A DNA stretch of 38,555 nucleotides. Origin: Zelonia costaricensis (Eukaryota > Euglenozoa > Kinetoplastea > Trypanosomatida > Trypanosomatidae). Every line of letters starts with the position of its first letter. Position 1 is the stretch's first letter. The notes below the pieces were generated by a model, which saw only the letters and a program-made list of their open reading frames with translations, searched no databases and was not told where the DNA came from. Made by a program: the position numbers and the translations under genes. The stretch is from the NCBI GenBank assembly GCA_030849075.1, contig JASAOO010003303.1, positions 1 to 38,555 of the forward strand, in the 5' to 3' direction. Positions 17,110 through 25,661 of the stretch are shown piece by piece.

Positions 17110-18286
17110 ATGGGGTTCGATCTCACGCCGCCGTATGCGTACCGCAGCTCGCTGCCAAAGTGCGTGATGCGGATTGGCGAGAACTGGTACGATTGCACGG
17201 CGTGGCGCAACTCGCACCCCGGCGGAGCGCAGATATGCGATGAGTTCCACGGCAAGGATGCTACGGACGCGTTCTACTCCCTTCACTCGAAGGAGGCGAT
17301 TCGGAAGCTGAAGATGATGAAGGCTCTGCCGCTGAAGGAGGGCGATGGGCCACGCGATCAGGTGTCGCTGAACTTCGAGAAGCTGGTCAAGCAGCTCGAG
17401 AGGGATGGCTGGTTCAAGCGTCGCTGGGGAGTCGAGCTGGGTTTTCACGTGCTCCCGGTTGTGCTGCTGCTGTCTATCGGGACGTACTTGAGCTACTCGT
17501 ACCCGCTCCTGGCGACGATCATGATTGCGTTGGGCATGCAGCAGGGCGGCTGGCTCTCGCACGACTACATACATGCTCGGGGCAAGTTCGCTCGCTTTCT
17601 CGCGAACGGCGTGTCAGGGCTGCTCAACGCCATTTCTGTGGAGTGGTGGTCGCACAAGCACAACCATCACCACGCGTTTGTGAACCGCAAGGGTCTGGAC
17701 GTCGACATCCACAATGAGCCGGTCCTGTTCCTGTGGGTCCCCGACGTCTCGGACGACACCGCGTGCCGTCAGTACCAGCATTTCTTCTACCTTCCTGCAT
17801 ACACTCTTCTCTACGTGTCATGGCGCCTGCAGTCGCTGCGCTTCGCGCTGGGGAGCGGGAACAAGAAGGAGCTGGCGTTGATGGCGATCAACTATCTGTG
17901 GCTTGCACTCCTGCCGTGGAANCGGCTTCTGCGTTGCAATTGTGGTGACGGCAAACCACCAGACGGAGGAGATCATCGAGCACGACGAGCCGTACAACTT
18001 CATCATCGACCAGTACCGTGCCACACGCGGTGTGCACTGCTCCGACCCTTTCTTTGAGTGGTTCTTTGGCGATATGCAGTACCAGCTGGAGCACCACCTT
18101 CTCCCAATGCTCCCTCGCTATCACTACCCGGAGGCCCGGCGCATTCTGCGCAAGTTCTCGGAGGACAACGGGCTACCGTTCCACGTCGATGGCGTCTGGA
18201 CGATCTTGAAGATGAACTTCGACGTTTTCCACCGCATCGCCAAGGCACCTGCCATCAAGTCTAGTGAGTGGAAGAAGCCAAAGTAA
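17110..18286 (+). CDS. Front-end fatty acid desaturase with cytochrome b5 domain (copy 2, interrupted by an assembly gap)
   Basis: Paralogue of the gene at 12285. It keeps the b5 motif HPGG and the histidine boxes HDYIH, HKHNHHH and QLEHH. An N at 17922 replaces what in copy 1 is 27 bases, so the frame appears to shift. With 27 bases in place of the N, the gene would be 1203 bases, exactly the length of copy 1, and the C-terminal frame ending at 18286 continues the family to its end. I therefore treat it as an intact gene with a missing stretch, not a pseudogene. Differences from copy 1 cluster around the first membrane span, the first histidine box region and the C-terminus; other parts are nearly identical in DNA. 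It may differ in substrate or position specificity (inference). Confidence 0.88.
17922..17922. other. Undetermined base marking an assembly gap
   Basis: A single N in an otherwise N-free window, within a block identical to copy 1 (13000-13100). Sequence equivalent to 27 bases of copy 1 is absent on either side, so the N stands for unresolved sequence of unknown true length. Confidence 0.95.
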
Positions 18287-20032
18287 GACGCTACAGCCGA
18301 CGGTGCTTTGCGACGTGGGGCGGCGTACTTGCGGACTTCTGCGATGAGCCCAGTCACATGTATTTAGCAAATCGCACGGTGGTGAGTGAGAAGGCATTGA
18401 AATGTGCGTTCTCGGATTATAGTAGGGGACTGTTCTCGGTGAGGACCCAGCTTCTTTTTTTTTTTTTATAGGCTGCGTGTTATATGCTCCGCGCCTTCGT
18501 TTTCACCTCTCTTCGCGCTTGCTTGTGCTCACTAGAGCGATGGAAAAAAAAAAGAAGAAATATCACGACGATGCTGCGCACTTTTTTTTTTTTCCTCGTT
18601 TCTCTCGCTGCTCTATTGTCTTCCTCTCCGTGGGAGATGCACTCTACGGTGAAGTCACAGCTTGATGTTTCGCTCCTGTCGACCACAGCCACAAAGAGCT
18701 GTTCACCCCAATCAGGGCACAGGGTTTTCTTTTTCTCTCGCCATTCAGCCCCCCAAAGACAGGCAACAAGGTGGGAAGGTGTAAGACGATGAACCAGTCA
18801 CTGTCGCTCCCACGGGACGGCGCAGTTGTCCTCAACACTCTCGTAAACGCGTTTGTTCATCTCGAGGGCGTGGGAACACCCCGTACAAGCGCCTTGAAAC
18901 CGTCTCGCAGTAACTGGTCCTCTCTTGCCTTACCCCACTGCTCCTTCTTACTGTTGTGGGTCTTTTGTTTTCGCAAAGAGCACGATGGCTTTTTTGCCGT
19001 AGCTTCAGCCTCTCCACTTGCCTCACTGTTTCCGGTTTTTTTTCTTCTGCATTCTCCGGTGGCGTAAGGAGCCTTCTTTCTGTTTCTCTTTGTTCTGTGC
19101 CTGCTTTTTTTATATTTAGCTGTATCCATACGTTGACGTCGTTAAGGGTGGTTCTCCGGGCCCTTGTTGTTGTCTTTGTTTTCTGTGTGTCGTTCTTCTA
19201 GGTTTCACGCTGGTGGTGTACCTCCCGAAGAAAAGGAAAACATCACATACGGGGGCTGCAGCTTTCTGTATCAATGGTGAGATGCGCGGTCTTACCGCCC
19301 AGCGTCGTCTCCGCACGTGTTCTGTCCTTTATATGTGGTTCTCTGCGTTGTAGCCTTCCCTCGAACGTAGGGAATGAAGGCGCCCCTTGCTTTTGTTGAC
19401 TTTTGGAGCTAGGTGAAAACAGAGTGCTTCTTCTTTTCTGTTTTTGTTTTTGTCTATACGCGCAGAAAGGAACAAAAGAAACATGATTTTGAAAGCCCCG
19501 CCCTCAAAAAAAAAGAGTAATCAATGATCGGAGCTGGATGCGGTGCGGGTTTAGCCGCCGCCCTGGAGCTGGTGTAAAGCGCCGCTTTGCGTCGGGAGGG
19601 CATTCGGGCATCCCCCGCCCCCCTCCCCTCTCACCCTCTGTTACCGGTGATTTACCGTGGCGACGGCTGTCCATACGCCGCCAGCTCCTATACGCCTGGG
19701 CGGAGCCGGAGATTCAAGGAAGTGGTTTGCGCCATCTGTTTCTCCTCGCTTCTCTCCCGTACTCCTCGTCGTAACACTGTGCGTCGCCCCGGGCGCGTGC
19801 ATGTATGCCGCCTCTGCAACTCTTCCGTCTGTGACTCTCCGTGTCTGCTTCGAATGGAACGTCCCTGGGGAACGCTGAAGTGCTTGCTTAGGCAGTGCTC
19901 AAACTATTATCTAGTATCTCTCGATTCCAAAGAAGAAGAAAAAAGAACAGGATTCACAAAGACACACCGTTCACAACACACAGACACACCCACACACCCA
20001 CACACACATATACATACCGGCAGCCTGGTTAG
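18287..20032. other. Long intergenic region, desaturase 2 to PDI
   Basis: About 1.75 kb with no supportable gene. It has T-runs at 18455-18468 and 18582-18593, T-rich stretches at about 19028-19110, and C/T tracts at about 19618-19635 and 19738-19770 that may serve PDI splicing. A CA-rich stretch at about 19963-20015 lies directly before the PDI start. Confidence 0.6.
19963..20015. repeat. CA-rich simple repeat in the PDI leader
   Basis: Imperfect CA repeats (ACACACAGACACACCCACAC and similar) end about 20 bases before the PDI ATG. They probably lie in the 5' UTR of the mature mRNA. Confidence 0.7.
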
Positions 20033-21469
20033 ATGATGGCGCGCTTGTTTGTTGTGTTTGCCGTGTGCGCCCTTCTGCTCGGCGCCGTGTCGGCCGAGGT
20101 TCAGGTGCTGAAGGCCGCGAACTTCGACCAGGGCGTCAGCGGGGAGCTGACGCTGGTGAAGTTCTATGCTCCGTGGTGCGGCCACTGCAAGACGCTGGCG
20201 CCGGAGTTCGAGAAGGCTTCTGAGATGCTCGCTGGCATCGCGACGCTTGCCAAGGTGGACTGCACGACGGAGGAGAGCCTTTCGCAGAAGTACGAGATCA
20301 AGGGCTTCCCAACGCTGTACATTTTCCGCAACGGCGTGAAGGTGTCGGACTACAACGGCCCGCGGACGGCCGCCGGTATCGCGTCGTACATGAAGGCGCA
20401 GGTGGGCCCCTCCATCAAACCGGTCACAAAGGCTGAGGAGCTGGAGGAGCTGAAGAAGGAGCCGTTCCCGCTCTGCGTCGTGAAGACTGCGAGCGCCGAC
20501 TCGGCTTTGGGGTCCGTGATGACGGGGGTGGCCGACTCGCTCCGCGCCGAGATAAAATTCGCTATTGTCACGGATGCCGCGATCTCGCCGGAGGACGCCA
20601 TGGAGTCTGTGACCGTGTACCGCAACGGCGGCGAGCGCGAGGTGTACGCTGGCCCCAGCCCGATCTCAGCCGCGGCGGCGAAGAGTTTTCTGTCGATTGC
20701 CTCGCTCGACTACTTTGGCGAGATTGGTCCGGAGACGTTCCAGAAGTACATGAACGCGAACAAGGAGAAGCCGCTCGGCTGGGTCTTCATCGACAAGAAC
20801 ACCGATCCGGCGCTTAAGGAGGAGCTCGCGGCGGTGGCGCAGAAGTACCGCTCGGAGGTGCTGCTGACGTTCATCGATGGTGACCAGTACCGCCCGGTCT
20901 CGCGCGAGCTGGGCATGCCCGAGGGCGTGAAGTTCCCAGCACTCGTCGTAGACTACGAGCGGCATCGCCACATTATGCCGTACGACATTCCGGCTACGGC
21001 GGAGTCGATGAGCGACTTCGTGGCCAAGTACATCAAGGGCGAGACAGAGCAGGTGCAGATGTCCGACGATGTGCCGGCGCAAGAGACGGTGGACGGCCTC
21101 ACGACTGTTGTGGGCAAGACGGTCGAGAAGTACACGGACGGCTCACAGAACGTGATGCTGCTCTTCTACGCGCCGTGGTGCGGCCACTGCAAGAAGCTGC
21201 ACCCAGACTATGAGAAGATGGCGAAGAACCTCGAGTCCGAGAACGTCATCATTGCCAAGTTCGACGCCACCACGAACGACTACGACCGCACGAAGTTTAA
21301 TGTTGAGGGCTTTCCGACCATCTACTTCATCCCGGCCGGCAAGGCGCCGATCTCGTACGAAGGCGACCGCAGCGTTGATGACATGACGGCGTTTGCAAAG
21401 TCGCACATGACCGCGACGGCCTCGAACTCCGGCACGCCCTCCAGCACGGAGGAGGAGGGCGACCTTTAG
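20033..21469 (+). CDS. PDI2: Protein disulfide isomerase, ER (two thioredoxin active sites)
   Basis: A 478-residue PDI of standard a-b-b'-a' size that forms and rearranges disulfides in the ER lumen. A signal peptide spans about 1-21 (ARLFVVFAVCALLLGAVSA). The first active site WCGHC is at residues 48-52 and the second is C383-G-H-C386. The inner b/b' domains have no CxxC, as expected. The C-terminus is acidic and ends EEEGDL: the last four residues are EGDL rather than KDEL, a variant ER-retrieval signal of the kind seen in trypanosomatids. Two ATGs are adjacent (20033 and 20036) and either may be used. In L. major the PDI at this locus has been called PDI2; the symbol rests on that recollection of synteny. 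Confidence 0.93.
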   Translation: MMARLFVVFAVCALLLGAVSAEVQVLKAANFDQGVSGELTLVKFYAPWCGHCKTLAPEFEKASEMLAGIATLAKVDCTTEESLSQKYEIKGFPTLYIFRNGVKVSDYNGPRTAAGIASYMKAQVGPSIKPVTKAEELEELKKEPFPLCVVKTASADSALGSVMTGVADSLRAEIKFAIVTDAAISPEDAMESVTVYRNGGEREVYAGPSPISAAAAKSFLSIASLDYFGEIGPETFQKYMNANKEKPLGWVFIDKNTDPALKEELAAVAQKYRSEVLLTFIDGDQYRPVSRELGMPEGVKFPALVVDYERHRHIMPYDIPATAESMSDFVAKYIKGETEQVQMSDDVPAQETVDGLTTVVGKTVEKYTDGSQNVMLLFYAPWCGHCKKLHPDYEKMAKNLESENVIIAKFDATTNDYDRTKFNVEGFPTIYFIPAGKAPISYEGDRSVDDMTAFAKSHMTATASNSGTPSSTEEEGDL

Positions 21470-22741
21470 GGTTTTGTCGGGGCGCTGTGGGGATTCTTCG
21501 ACATAACGTAGGCCTTCCTCCTTCCTATCGATGTGCCAAGCGCCGGCGCGGCTTGTTCGCCGTGTTAGCATTTTCGTTCGCGCAGCCGATCTCTTTTTTT
21601 TCTTTTCTGTCTTGTTCTGGTTTTAGCTTTTGGGCGGCAGAAGAGGGCAAGCACCTGCCGTTTTTCCTCCTTTTGCATTCTCTTGCACCCCTTGCCGTCT
21701 CCTCGCTATCAGGATGGTCGAGTCTTAGCGTGTGTGCACGTGCGCTTGGGCGTGACGGACAGGCGGCGTCAGCCGGCACCGTTGTTGAGGCGGTTGTACT
21801 GAAAATGACACCTTCAATCCATGCGAGCCTTCGCAAGGGGCCGCGACCGAGGACATCAGCCATCAACGCAAAAGTGCGTGTTTCTGCCGTCACGCAGCTG
21901 GAGCGTGCGCAGGGACACTGGAAGAAAAAAATGCAAAAGAAAAAGTGGAGCGAGTTCGGTGTTGGCGCTACCGCCTCCGTGCGTGGCTGCATTGTCTCTC
22001 TTTCTCACCGCCACTGAATGCTAGTTGGGCTCCCTGTTTTTTTTTTTCTGTAAACGAGAGGTGGACAAATAAGTACGCAACTATTGCTGATGCTTCTGTG
22101 CAAAACGAACATGGCGGAGAAACAGGGGGTGACAAGACCACGGCAACGCGCCGAGCTGCTGTACCATTCCTCCTCCTTTGTGCCTTGCGAAAAGCGCGGG
22201 CTTTTGTCGAGTTCTGAGGGCTCGCCGTGGGGAGGTGCTGCGCGGGACTGTGATGATAGCTGTTCCTGAGAGGCCGGGCTGTGCGCGCGTCTCGCGCAGC
22301 GGCTCCGCGGCTGTGAGGAAGGGCAGCGGTGGTGGAGCGTCAGCGCAGCAGGTGCGCAGAAGTTGGGTAGCTGTTGCCAAGGCAGCTTCGCGCGGCGCAA
22401 ACAGAGAAAAAAATGCAGATCTCGAAACCCGCAGCCGCCCGTGAAGCTGCCGCCGTCGCCATCCCGTGCGCTATCAGCGAGTTTTCCGTTTTTTCTGTTC
22501 GTTCTCAGCATCTCTCTCCCCTGTCGACTGCCCACTTCCATGAACCTACTTCCACTACAGCCAAAAAGGGAGAGCTCACCTCACCTTGGTCGCACAAACA
22601 CAAACACATACACACACACACAAGCTCAAGCTGAACTGTGTCAAACACAGCAGAGTATCAACACAGACACGCACGCACTCTCACACACACACAGACACAC
22701 ACATCTATGCGAAGTGCGCAGAGGAGCAGCGGTGTTCAGCG
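21470..22741. other. Intergenic region, PDI to OB-fold gene
   Basis: No supportable gene in about 1.27 kb. A T/C tract at about 21593-21625 and another at about 22480-22506 are seen; AG at 22507-22508 is a plausible acceptor for the next gene. CA-rich simple repeats lie at about 22597-22622 and 22680-22702. Confidence 0.6.
22597..22702. repeat. CA-rich simple repeats upstream of the OB-fold gene
   Basis: Two imperfect CA blocks separated by about 55 bases, ending 40 bases before the ATG at 22742. They lie in the probable 5' UTR. Confidence 0.7.
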
Positions 22742-23146
22742 ATGTCGCGGTTGCTGAGGGAGAAAACCGCAGCGCTGCCTTCGCTGATGGGCGAAGTCGC
22801 AATTCACGCCTGCGTCGGTGTAATTCAAAGCCCCAGTCGCGGCGTACTCCAAGGCGAGCCCGAGTGGTCTTGCGGACTCTTGCTAACGGAGTGCGGGCGC
22901 CCCGCGCGAAGCCCTACAACGTCGCGCACCGTCGCCTCACAGCAGCTCTTGCGGCTTCGCTGCCGTGGGGCAGCGATGGCTGGCTACTGCTTTGCGAACC
23001 TGCGCGAGGGCGAGCTGATCCACGTCGTCTCCAAAGTTGTTCACAAGCCACGGTACGTTCCCGTGCACGGGGACTACGTCACCTCGACTGAGCTGCTCGT
23101 GACTGACGCTCTGGGGTCTGTCATTTCGGTGGCCCAGTTGATGTGA
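22742..23146 (+). CDS. Small predicted OB-fold protein (SSB/KREPA-like)
   Basis: A 134-residue protein I cannot name. Its strand order suggests an OB fold of the SSB or KREPA kind: GEVAIHACVGVIQSP (17-31), WSCGLLLTE (42-50), RLRCRG (71-76), the helix-turn GYCFANLREGELIHVVSKVVHKPRYVP (81-107) and a last strand ELLVTDALGSVISV (117-130). The block Leu-x-Glu-Gly-(Asp/Glu), strand, then a Tyr-containing loop is typical of SSB-type folds. There is no zinc finger. Residues 1-15 are basic and could be part of a mitochondrial presequence. It lies 600 bases upstream of the OB-fold editing protein KREPA2. A nucleic-acid-binding role is inference. The ATG at 22742 is the first in frame; M16 is an alternative. 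Confidence 0.65.
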   Translation: MSRLLREKTAALPSLMGEVAIHACVGVIQSPSRGVLQGEPEWSCGLLLTECGRPARSPTTSRTVASQQLLRLRCRGAAMAGYCFANLREGELIHVVSKVVHKPRYVPVHGDYVTSTELLVTDALGSVISVAQLM

Positions 23147-23747
23147 ACTGGAACCCGCGCGCTGAGGTGCGCGGGGAAGCTGTGTTTTCTGCTGTGCCAG
23201 GGAGGACCCGCTCAAACCACAAAAGGAATTCGATATCTACGTCTTCCCCCATCTCTCACCGGCGCTCCTGCGGTAAGAGTCGGTGGCTTTCCTCGCCACT
23301 GCTACCGGCGCTCTTGATGTGCAGGACGGAGACGTCGCCTGGAAGGAGGGAGGGGGGGGGGGGAGGGAGCTGTTGACGCAGCAAAAAGCGCATTTGCACA
23401 CCTTTGACTGTCTCCGCCTCGTGCAGCTCGGCGCGCTATGAAAGCTCCACTCTTTCCGTTGATGTGCTCTACTCTATCCCGTCCTGTCGCCTGCGACTGT
23501 TTTGTGGGTTTGAACTACGATCACTAGGTGCTCTCCTCGAGGCGGTATCGCCCTTTGCGGCTCCGACCTCTCACGCGCGCGTTGCACAAGGGTAAAAGCT
23601 GTGCGGTGCAAGGCTTCTGTGCAAGCTCACGCCCGGACACTTGCCTGCGCTTCCGCTTTCCAAGCCTGTCGATCGTTTCACGCGTCGGCAGCTGCCTCGC
23701 CACCTGTCTGCTTACATCTGTTTGTACGCCAGCCGCACGCGAGGCTG
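23147..23747. other. Intergenic region, OB-fold gene to KREPA2
   Basis: No gene seen. A G-run at 23346-23369 is followed by C/T-rich stretches at about 23448-23490 and 23552-23580. The KREPA2 frame is open without ATG from before 23601, so the leader is long or the start could be debated. Confidence 0.5.
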
Positions 23748-25661
23748 ATGCGGGGCCGGATCTGCGGACTGGCCGCAACCGTGGCATGGCGCTGCGGCCT
23801 ACGACGAGCCGGCGACGCCGCGTGCGCGGCCCTGCGCAGCCCTGCGCCGCGCCACGGCGCTCCATGGGTGCTCCCACCGGCCACTCTCTGCGCCCAATCG
23901 CGTCATCAGAGCAGCGCGGCTGAACGACGCTTCCACTGCAGCGTGTGCAAAAAAGCGTTTCGCCTCGAAATGGCGGCGAAGCTGCATCTGCAGCAGGTGC
24001 ACAGCGGCGAGGGCTTCGTGGAGGCTGGCGCGGGCCCTGGGCAGAACGAGGAGCAAGCCGCGCAGACCCCGGTCGGCGTCTTCCGCAATGCGCCACCGCA
24101 GGCGCCGACCGTCGTGACGCAGGTGGTGCCTGACAGCCAGGACCGGGGCGCGCGGCGCGAAAAGCCGGCACCGAAGCCGCTGCACGAGGCCGAGCGCGAG
24201 GTGCCTGGCCTGGTGATGGAAAAGATGCTTGGCGTGTGGGACGACATGGGTGTGAAGCGGATTGGCACCCAGTTTGTGCACAGCACAATGGTAATGCGTG
24301 TCTTCGCCGCTCGCCCCTCTGACAGCGGTGAGCCCCTTTACGGCGCCATGAACCCCGAGGGCGAGAACCCGTTCGCCGGCGCGCAGGCTGACGCGGGGAC
24401 CGCTGGCGCGGGCGCGGCCGATGACAAGACCAACATTTACAGCATTGACCTCAGCGACGCCTTTGCGATGGCGTGCGGCGACTCCTTTGGCCCACTGCGC
24501 CCCAGCGCATGCGCAAATCCGTTCTTCCGGAAACCGCTGAAGGACGGCAGCAAAGCCGCTGCGAAGCAGGAGCTGGCCGAGATGCAAACCGCCCCTGTCA
24601 CGCCGTTCGGACAGCTTCCCATGTTTGGGCAGACACCGACCCCGCCTGCGCCCGCTTCTTCGCCGGGGGCGCCCTCGTCTGCTTCAAGCGCCGCCCCAGC
24701 GAGTTCGGCTGCAGGCGAGCCAACCGTCGTCTCTTCCCCCTTTGATGCCGGCGTCAGCGATTCACCGTTTGCTGGCACAGCGGAGTCGCCGTTCGCGGGG
24801 CAAGGGTACTCGCCGTTTGCCGCCGAGGTCGAGCCGGCGGCAGCGACCGGCGCGGACACCAGCGCCAACGATGACGCCGACGCTGACGCCGCCGCCGCCA
24901 TGGCTGCGGCACCAAGCTCGGACCCAGCGTCGGCTTTTGCCGCAGCGGCGTCTGCGCTTCCGCCGTCGCCCTTCGCGGCAAGCCCATTTGCTACCAGCCC
25001 GTTCGCCACGACAGAGGGGGCCGCATCGGCTGCCGGTTCGTTCGCGGCTGTCGACCCTGCGGCGTTTGCGATGCCGAGCTCGTCGGCGGTGGGAGTCACA
25101 GCAGCTGCGACACCGGCGCCGGAGGCTACGCACACGTGCGATGATTGTGGTCGGCGTTTCTCCTCCTTTTCGGGAGTTCGGCAGCATGCCAAGGCGAAGC
25201 ACGGGAAGCTGCTGGAGGCAAAGGAGGAAGCGAAAGGAAAGAGGGAGCTGCCGGAGATGCCTGCGTTCATTCCTAGTCCCGTTGACCTCACCATGACCTC
25301 CCCCTTCGGCTCGTCGAGCGTGCAGACGGCCTGGACAGAGGTGGAGCTGACTCCTTACGCGCAGTCGGTGAGCAACATAACAGTCGCTGGCCGACTGTTG
25401 GATGTGGAAACGGCGCCGGACGGTGCGCTGCTGCTGGCCGTGCACGTGCGTTGCTGGGATGATACAGAGCCGGAGGTGATTCCGGTGCGGTGCACCGCGG
25501 ATGCGGCACACCCTGTTGGCCGTCTGCAGCGCGGCGACGTCGTTTTTGCGTGTGGCTCGTTGCGCGTTCTCCCGCTCGAGGACAAGAAGTCGCAGAAGGG
25601 GTACGTCTCGCCGGTGGTGCACGTCTCGCTTCCTGCCGGCGTCCTTGTGCGAGTCGTGTGA
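23748..25661 (+). CDS. KREPA2: RNA-editing complex protein KREPA2 (MP63)
   Basis: A 637-residue protein with the KREPA1/2 domain plan: a basic N-terminal mitochondrial presequence (about 1-55), a first C2H2 zinc finger (C64, C67, H80, H85), a long low-complexity middle, a second C2H2 finger (C464, C467, H480, H485) and a C-terminal OB fold (about 538-637, ending VHVSLPAGVLVRVV). It is a structural and RNA-binding subunit of the mitochondrial editosome, which inserts and deletes uridines in mRNA. In T. brucei KREPA2 organises the U-deletion subcomplex. Size and the position between PDI and CCT8 favour KREPA2 over KREPA1. The middle carries eight SPF motifs, mostly SPFA. The start is the first in-frame ATG; codons upstream are open but lack ATG. 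Confidence 0.88.
   Translation: MRGRICGLAATVAWRCGLRRAGDAACAALRSPAPRHGAPWVLPPATLCAQSRHQSSAAERRFHCSVCKKAFRLEMAAKLHLQQVHSGEGFVEAGAGPGQNEEQAAQTPVGVFRNAPPQAPTVVTQVVPDSQDRGARREKPAPKPLHEAEREVPGLVMEKMLGVWDDMGVKRIGTQFVHSTMVMRVFAARPSDSGEPLYGAMNPEGENPFAGAQADAGTAGAGAADDKTNIYSIDLSDAFAMACGDSFGPLRPSACANPFFRKPLKDGSKAAAKQELAEMQTAPVTPFGQLPMFGQTPTPPAPASSPGAPSSASSAAPASSAAGEPTVVSSPFDAGVSDSPFAGTAESPFAGQGYSPFAAEVEPAAATGADTSANDDADADAAAAMAAAPSSDPASAFAAAASALPPSPFAASPFATSPFATTEGAASAAGSFAAVDPAAFAMPSSSAVGVTAAATPAPEATHTCDDCGRRFSSFSGVRQHAKAKHGKLLEAKEEAKGKRELPEMPAFIPSPVDLTMTSPFGSSSVQTAWTEVELTPYAQSVSNITVAGRLLDVETAPDGALLLAVHVRCWDDTEPEVIPVRCTADAAHPVGRLQRGDVVFACGSLRVLPLEDKKSQKGYVSPVVHVSLPAGVLVRVV
24738..25030 (+). repeat. SPFA-rich low-complexity segment in KREPA2
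   Basis: Seven SPF motifs, most as SPFA, lie here between Ala/Asp/Ser-rich spacers; an eighth follows near 25297. This is a protein-level repeat within a coding region, probably disordered. Confidence 0.8.

Noticed and set aside
17110..18057. Desaturase copy 2 as a truncated pseudogene
   Set aside because: The break coincides with an N and the missing length restores the exact length of copy 1. No other stop or loss is seen.
22597..22702. CA blocks as a CRISPR-like array
   Set aside because: Simple dinucleotide repeats without unit length or distinct spacers, and the genome is eukaryotic.
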